Below the pieces are notes generated by a model, which was given only the letters and a program-made list of their open reading frames with translations, was not told where the DNA came from and ran no database searches. From NCBI GenBank assembly GCA_025800105.1, contig JAOXSG010000131.1:21233-85232 (forward strand): a DNA stretch of 64,000 bases, in the 5' to 3' direction. Shown piece after piece: positions 58,834 through 64,000 of this stretch (position 1 is its first letter; every line of letters begins with the position of its first letter). The position numbers and the translations under genes were made by a program. This DNA comes from Cohaesibacter sp. Lineage in GTDB: Bacteria; Pseudomonadota; Alphaproteobacteria; Rhizobiales; Cohaesibacteraceae.

Positions 58834-59649
58834 TTATCGCCAAGACAGGAAGAATTTCTCAGCTCTGCCAATCAGCCAGGCGAAACACAGGCCCATGATG
58901 GAGAGCATGGCGACGCCTGCAATGAGCTGGTCTGGTGCAAAGAGGCTGCCTGCCAGAAGAATATAGGCGCCGATGCCAAATTCTGCACCAATCATCTCGG
59001 CTGCGACCAGCAGGATGATGGCGATGGAGGCGGAAATTCTGCACCCGGACAAAATGGCAGGCAAGGCGCCGGGCAGGATGATTTTTCGAATGATAGAGGA
59101 TCGTGAAAGGCCAAAGGATTGTCCCATGCGGATCAGGCTGCGATCTACATTATCCACCCCGCCATAGGTGGCGATGACTGTGGGAAAGAAGGTTCCGAAT
59201 AAAATGGTGGCAACTTTGGAGCCTTCGCCGATGCCAAACCAGATGATGAAAAGCGGCAGAAGGGCAATTTTGGGAATTGGGAAAATAGCCGAGACAAGCG
59301 GCGATAGCCCGGCGCGGGCAATGGATGACAGGCCAATGAGCAAGCCGACCATAATGCCCAAGGTGCTGCCAAGGGACCAGCCGATGATTAGGCGCTGCAA
59401 GGAGGCTGACAAATGGGTCCATAGCATCCCGGAGCGGGCCAATTGCATGAAGGCTTCAAAGGCTTCGGAGGGCGCGGGAAGAACCAGATTGGAGATGAAA
59501 CCGGTTTTTGAGCCAAGCTCCCATAGAGCAATGAGGCAGATAAAAACCACCGGGCTGATGAGCCTGAGGGATTTTGTCTGAAAGCCACCGCCACGAAAGG
59601 GGACTTTGGCTTTTTGATTGGCAGAGAGAGGCGAGGTTTGGTTAGGCAT
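58834..59649 (-). CDS. ABC transporter permease, taurine/sulfonate (SsuC/TauC) type
   Basis: Multi-TM; FFPTVIATYGGVDNVDRSLIRMGQSFGLSRSSIIRKIILPGALPAILSGCRISASIAIILLVAAEMIGAEFGIGAYI. Confidence 0.92.
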   Translation of the reverse strand: MPNQTSPLSANQKAKVPFRGGGFQTKSLRLISPVVFICLIALWELGSKTGFISNLVLPAPSEAFEAFMQLARSGMLWTHLSASLQRLIIGWSLGSTLGIMVGLLIGLSSIARAGLSPLVSAIFPIPKIALLPLFIIWFGIGEGSKVATILFGTFFPTVIATYGGVDNVDRSLIRMGQSFGLSRSSIIRKIILPGALPAILSGCRISASIAIILLVAAEMIGAEFGIGAYILLAGSLFAPDQLIAGVAMLSIMGLCFAWLIGRAEKFFLSWR

Positions 59650-60409
59650 GGACCAGCTCCTTATCGGCGGCGCGGGCTTCTTCGCGCATGATGGACCAAA
59701 GCTGTGCTTGTTTTTCTGCCAAATGTTCCGCGTGATCTTTGCGCTTATTCAAAGGCAAATCAATTTCGACAATTTCTCGGATTTTGCCGGGACGGCGGGA
59801 CAACACGACGATTTTATGCCCCAGACGCACGGCTTCATTGAGGTTATGGGTGACATAACAGGCGGTGAAGCGGTCGCGCTGCCACAGATCCATGAGATCA
59901 TCCATCAGCAATTCGCGGGTTTGGCTGTCCAGAGCCGACAAAGGCTCGTCCATCAACATCACAGCCGGGCGGACTGCTAAAGCTCTGGCAATGGCGACGC
60001 GTTGTTTCATGCCGCCAGAGAGCTGGCGGGGCAGGGCGTTGGCAAAGTCGCTTAGATTGGTGCGGGCCAGTACATCGGCGATGATCGGCTCTGCCTTTTT
60101 TCCCTTGATGCCGTGATCTTCCAACACCAATGAGATATTGCCGCGCACAGAGCGCCATGGCAAAAGGGCAAAATCCTGGAAGATATAGGTCAGCGGATTG
60201 AGGCTGTCTTTGGGGGCTTCGCCCATTTGAAGGACCTGACCATGATCGGGGCGTTCCAGACCGCCAATGAAGCGCAAAAGGGTGGATTTGCCGCATCCCG
60301 ATGGGCCCACAATGCAGATGATTTCGCCATCTTTGATGGTCAGATTGATGTTTTGTAGGACCGTGATATCACCATAGGTATGGGAAATATCCTCAAGATG
60401 TAGATCCAT
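59642..60409 (-). CDS. ABC transporter ATP-binding protein, SsuB/TauB type
   Basis: IVGPSGCGKSTLLRFIGGLERPDHG, LSGGMKQRVAIARALAVRPAVMLMDEPLSALDSQTRELLMDDLMDLW. Overlaps the permease start. Confidence 0.93.
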   Translation of the reverse strand: MDLHLEDISHTYGDITVLQNINLTIKDGEIICIVGPSGCGKSTLLRFIGGLERPDHGQVLQMGEAPKDSLNPLTYIFQDFALLPWRSVRGNISLVLEDHGIKGKKAEPIIADVLARTNLSDFANALPRQLSGGMKQRVAIARALAVRPAVMLMDEPLSALDSQTRELLMDDLMDLWQRDRFTACYVTHNLNEAVRLGHKIVVLSRRPGKIREIVEIDLPLNKRKDHAEHLAEKQAQLWSIMREEARAADKELVHA

Positions 60410-60455
60410 GGTCCGTCCTTTTTGATTGCCTATGCTTTGTTCGTCTGGCGAATGC

Positions 60456-60487
60456 AAAAAGGGGATCTGACAAGATGTCAGATCCCC
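60456..60487 (-). terminator. Terminator-like hairpin between SBP and ATPase genes
   Basis: Minus strand: GGGGATCTGACA-tct-TGTCAGATCCCC-TTTTT; perfect 12-bp arms 60461-60472 and 60476-60487. Confidence 0.8.
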
Positions 60488-60507
60488 TGTTTCTTTATGT
60501 TGTCGGC

Positions 60508-61542
60508 TTAGTAAGTTTCGACAAAGCTGTCATCGACCAGCATGTCGATGGTGATGTCTTTGGAGACCAGACCTTCGGACTGGAACCATGAGAGCTGATC
60601 TTTCACATTGGTGACATTGAGCTTTGCGCCCTTGTTGATGCGCATGGCACCATTGCGAATGGAAGGAGCTGCTTTTTCGTATGGGCGAGAGGTATAGACA
60701 TATTTATGGATCAGTTTGACCATGTCTTCTGCCGCTTGATCGCCTGCTGTTTTGTCCACCAGAGCTGTATTGAAATCATCAGCGCCTTTTGAGAAGGCGG
60801 TCAAGAATTTCTTGACCAGCTCTTTTTGGTCTGCGGCATTTTTGGCGGATGTAAAGACGGTGGTGACTTGGTAATCTGGAATATAATCCGCAATCTTGCC
60901 GATTATCTCAACCGTTGGGGCTTTGCCCAAGCCTTTGGCGATATGAGGGACGATGGACCATGCATCAATTTGCTCGGATTTCAAAGCACCGATGATGGCA
61001 CCGACTTTTTGCAAAGGCTTGACCTTGATTTCTGATCCGGCAAAGCCTTCTTTCTGGGCAATTTTATGGGCCATATAATGGAAAGAAGAACCGGCCTGAG
61101 TGATGCCATAGCTATGGCCTTTGAGGTTGGCCGGGCTTTTCAGGCCTGCATCAAAGGCTTTTTTGGAGGCAAGGATCATCTGGCCATCAATGCCTTTTTC
61201 CTCATGCAGCGCTCCACCAATCACCTTGATGGCTCCTTTTTGGGCCAGATTGATCAGGCCGCCGGAAATGGCTGTCACGCCAAAGTCCACATCACCGGAT
61301 GCGATGGCAACGGCCATTGGCTGGGCTGCCTGAAAGAATTTGAATTCGACCTCAAGGCCTTGCTCTTTAAAATAATCGCGCTCAAAGGCGACAAAGCTTG
61401 GGGCATGTGAGGTGAAGCGCAAAGCGCCAACGGTGATTTTATCCGCAGCATTGGCAAGAGTTGTAGTTGCGGCAAAGCTGGCTGCGGTGATGGCACCACC
61501 AAGCACAAGGCTTGTTACTTTTCTGCGTGTGAATGTGAACAT
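60508..61542 (-). CDS. ABC transporter substrate-binding protein (NMT1/TauA-like)
   Basis: Signal peptide; ITVGALRFTSHAPSFVAFERDYFKEQGLEVEFKFFQAAQPMAVAIASGDVDFGVTAISGGLINLA. Confidence 0.9.
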   Translation of the reverse strand: MFTFTRRKVTSLVLGGAITAASFAATTTLANAADKITVGALRFTSHAPSFVAFERDYFKEQGLEVEFKFFQAAQPMAVAIASGDVDFGVTAISGGLINLAQKGAIKVIGGALHEEKGIDGQMILASKKAFDAGLKSPANLKGHSYGITQAGSSFHYMAHKIAQKEGFAGSEIKVKPLQKVGAIIGALKSEQIDAWSIVPHIAKGLGKAPTVEIIGKIADYIPDYQVTTVFTSAKNAADQKELVKKFLTAFSKGADDFNTALVDKTAGDQAAEDMVKLIHKYVYTSRPYEKAAPSIRNGAMRINKGAKLNVTNVKDQLSWFQSEGLVSKDITIDMLVDDSFVETY

Positions 61543-61593
61543 GATTATCCTCCCCGGATGGATCCTGTTTTGATCGGTGAATGTTTGATCGTG

Positions 61594-62253
61594 TTAGTGA
61601 ATGATGAGCTGCTGCAAGAGGGAGACGGCCTCTTCTTGCTGTTTTGCCAAAATGGCTGCGACCAGTTTGTCGACCAAGCTCAGGGTATGATCGAAATCTA
61701 GTACATCTTCGCGCAAAGCGGCCAAGCGAAAACGGCGGCTTTGTTCGAACAGACTATTTTGAATTTCCATTAAGCGTGGTGAGCGGCTGGCTTCAATCAG
61801 GCAGATATGAAACTGGCGATTGGCTTCGTCCCAATCCAGCGCAAATTCGGTTGGATCTTGCTGCAATTGTGCTGTGATGGCCTTTAAGGCATGGTGAGAG
61901 GCCATGATACGGCCTTCCCATTGCAAGTCGCCGCGTTCCATGGCCCAGCGCAAGCCGGTAGTCTCAATTTCGCGGCGCAGGCGGATGATGTCTTGCTGAT
62001 CATCTTGCGTTGCAGAGCTGACACGAAAGCCACGTTGTGCCGAGGCTTCTACAAGCCCTTCATTGGAGAGCAGGCGCAAGGCTTCTCTTAAGCTATGGGC
62101 ACTGCCGCCATAGCGGCCACGCAAATCTGCTATTTTGAGTTTGGTGTCTGGTGGCAGAACGCCAAAGGAGATATCACGTCTGACCTGATTGGCCAGAAGA
62201 TTGACCACTGTTGCAGATTCTTCTTTTTGTCGTCCAAACAAAGGTATCTCCAA
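61594..62253 (-). CDS. GntR-family (FCD) transcriptional regulator
   Basis: LLANQVRRDISFGVLPPDTKLKIADLRGRYGGSAHSLREALRLLSNEGLVEASAQRGFRVSSATQDDQQDIIRLRREIE. Confidence 0.92.
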   Translation of the reverse strand: MEIPLFGRQKEESATVVNLLANQVRRDISFGVLPPDTKLKIADLRGRYGGSAHSLREALRLLSNEGLVEASAQRGFRVSSATQDDQQDIIRLRREIETTGLRWAMERGDLQWEGRIMASHHALKAITAQLQQDPTEFALDWDEANRQFHICLIEASRSPRLMEIQNSLFEQSRRFRLAALREDVLDFDHTLSLVDKLVAAILAKQQEEAVSLLQQLIIH

Positions 62254-62522
62254 AATTCAGAAAAATTTTCAATATTTTTATAGACTCAGAAAGCCAGTGC
62301 AAGCAAATTATTTTGTGAGTGATGAGTTATCTATGGAGATAACTCTTTATGAGAGTAAGAGAATTAAGAAAATAATGAATGAGCCTATAATTCAGCCAAG
62401 ATAAATTGCAGATTTTTAGAAGATTTGTAAATACGAAAAAATAGTCATATTCCTATCTGTTTATTCGGCACAGATATAGGGTTATCTAAGGGCTTTAGGG
62501 CGTTTGGATGCTTTGTTTGTCT

Positions 62523-63179
62523 TCAAAGTTTTTTATAAAAATCCGGGTGAGGTTGACGATTTTCCCATCCCTTTTGTTCCAGCTCTGGTGTGCAAGTGGG
62601 GTCAATTGCTGGCCAGCCAACACATAGATAGGCAATGAGAGACCAATGATCGGGGACATTGCAGGCATTTTTAACGGTTTGGGGATCGAGAATGGAGACC
62701 CAGCCAACGCCCAGTCCATGGGTGCGGGCGGCCAGCCAAAAACTGTAAATCGCTGTGACAACTGAATAATTGAGCATTTCCGGCATGGATTGTTTGCCCA
62801 AACCATCGCCTTTATCCGTTTCATCATCGCAAAAAACGGCAAATTGTACCGGGGCTTGTCGCAGACCTTCCAGTTTCAAAGTGGTATAAAGTTGGCGTTT
62901 TTCGCCTTCATAGGCCTGTAAGGCTTGCGCGTTGCAGTCTTCAAAAGACTGGATGATTTGGGCGCGGCGCGTTGGATCTTGCAATTCGACAAAACGCCAT
63001 GGCTGGCTCAAGCCGACAGAGGGGGCGAGATTGGCCATGCTGAGGCAAGCTTGGACAAGATCGGCAGGGACGGGGCTTGTTTCAAAGTGGCGGATGTCTC
63101 TGCGCCAGCGCAGCAGGTTTTCAAACTGGTCCCGAAAGCTCTGGTCAAAATCAGGCGATGGCGTCACTGTCTGGTCCAT
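62523..63179 (-). CDS. bluB: 5,6-dimethylbenzimidazole synthase
   Basis: RWRRDIRHFETSPVPADLVQACLSMANLAPSVGLSQPWRFVEL ... AARTHGLGVGWVSILDPQTVKNACNVPDHWSLIAYLCVGWP. Confidence 0.9.
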   Translation of the reverse strand: MDQTVTPSPDFDQSFRDQFENLLRWRRDIRHFETSPVPADLVQACLSMANLAPSVGLSQPWRFVELQDPTRRAQIIQSFEDCNAQALQAYEGEKRQLYTTLKLEGLRQAPVQFAVFCDDETDKGDGLGKQSMPEMLNYSVVTAIYSFWLAARTHGLGVGWVSILDPQTVKNACNVPDHWSLIAYLCVGWPAIDPTCTPELEQKGWENRQPHPDFYKKL

Positions 63180-63223
63180 TGATTGTCTTCAAGCCTCTTT
63201 ATTATGGTATTTTGTCGGCTATT

Positions 63224-64000
63224 TTATTCCTGCCCTTGATGTTGGGCATGTTTTTGATCCATTTCGGCAAGAATAGCGGCGATTTGATCGTTTAAGCTAT
63301 CGACCAGAAACATCGGTGCATGGCCTTGGCCGTCCACCTCGATCCATTGGCAATCGGGGTGTTGTTCGATCATGGCTTGTGCCGTTTCGCGGGTTAGAAT
63401 ATCGGAATGCTCCCCACGCAGGATCAAAACCGGCGCATGAGACATGGCCATGAATTGCGGCCATGCATTGGGCAGGGGTTGGCTTAGATCGACCGTTTCC
63501 AGTGATTTGGCGATGGCAATGTCAAAGTCACGGGCCGGTTTGCCCTCTTCATCCTTAAAGGTCATATGGGCAAAGGCTTTCCATTGTTCTTCGCTTAACG
63601 CTGGAAACATGCCGAAATTGGCATCCTTGATATAGTCGATGGCCTCGTCCCAATTGGTGACGGGTTTTGCCTTGCCAAGATAGGTTTTAATACGGGCAAG
63701 GCCTTGGGCGTTGATTTCCGGTCCAATATCATTGAGGACTGCACCAGCAATGACGCCGGGGCGCAGGGCGGCAATGGCCATGGTCAAAAGCCCGCCGCGA
63801 GAGGTGCCAATGAAAATAGCTTCTTCCAAACCGGCTGCTGCCAGCGCGTGCAAGGCATCATTGGCTTCGGTCAGGATATCGTAATTTTCCGGGTTTTTGT
63901 CATAATCCGATGTGCCTCTGCCGCGGCTGTTTAAAATCATCACAAGGCGCGGATTGTTCGGGTCGCGCACCAGACGTTCTGCAAGGGGATGGAAATCCTT
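63224..64000 (-). CDS. Alpha/beta hydrolase (partial; continues past the right edge)
   Basis: VMILNSRGRGTSDYDKNPENYDI, AIFIGTSRGGLLTM. The frame stays open upstream of the listed start (KDFHPLAERLVRDPNNPRL), so the 63970 start is probably internal. Confidence 0.87.
   Translation of the reverse strand, partial: KDFHPLAERLVRDPNNPRLVMILNSRGRGTSDYDKNPENYDILTEANDALHALAAAGLEEAIFIGTSRGGLLTMAIAALRPGVIAGAVLNDIGPEINAQGLARIKTYLGKAKPVTNWDEAIDYIKDANFGMFPALSEEQWKAFAHMTFKDEEGKPARDFDIAIAKSLETVDLSQPLPNAWPQFMAMSHAPVLILRGEHSDILTRETAQAMIEQHPDCQWIEVDGQGHAPMFLVDSLNDQIAAILAEMDQKHAQHQGQE

Overview
The window is chromosomal DNA from an alphaproteobacterium, most likely Hyphomicrobiales/Rhizobiales. That placement is an inference from gene content: BA14K, DUF2336, DUF3126, a bacterial transglutaminase-like protease, and the order patatin-hisI-folE-NifU/IscU-like-yidD-thrS. 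Both edges cut through genes. I saw no tRNA, rRNA, CRISPR array or transposase.

Main blocks:
(1) 1-4747: a minus-strand nonribosomal peptide synthetase (NRPS) operon split into separate proteins. It encodes an Sfp-type PPTase, an unassigned 100-aa ORF, a stand-alone adenylation protein, a carrier-protein/methyltransferase fusion and a condensation-domain protein that runs off the left edge. A LuxR-type regulator is divergent to it. The condensation gene is absent from the ORF track because it has no stop inside the window.
(2) 7.4-17 kb: aromatic-type catabolism genes, including two flavin monooxygenases, VOC proteins, hydrolases, and MarR and YafY regulators.
(3) 17-42 kb: mostly housekeeping and signalling genes.
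(4) 41.7-48.7 kb: an inositol catabolism locus (iolC/E/B/G plus an RpiR/IolR-type regulator) without iolD.
(5) 48.8-55.7 kb: XRE-cupin regulator, GABA-type aminotransferase and a polyamine-type ABC transporter.
(6) 56-62.3 kb: LysR regulator, GMC oxidoreductase, taurine/sulfonate-type ABC transporter and GntR regulator.
(7) bluB and a hydrolase cut by the right edge.

The best leads are the split NRPS operon with its coupled unknown ORF, a nested inverted-repeat element at 8618-8753, several palindromes next to regulator genes, and hairpins inside two ABC-transporter operons. All calls were made by reading the sequence; no database search was run.
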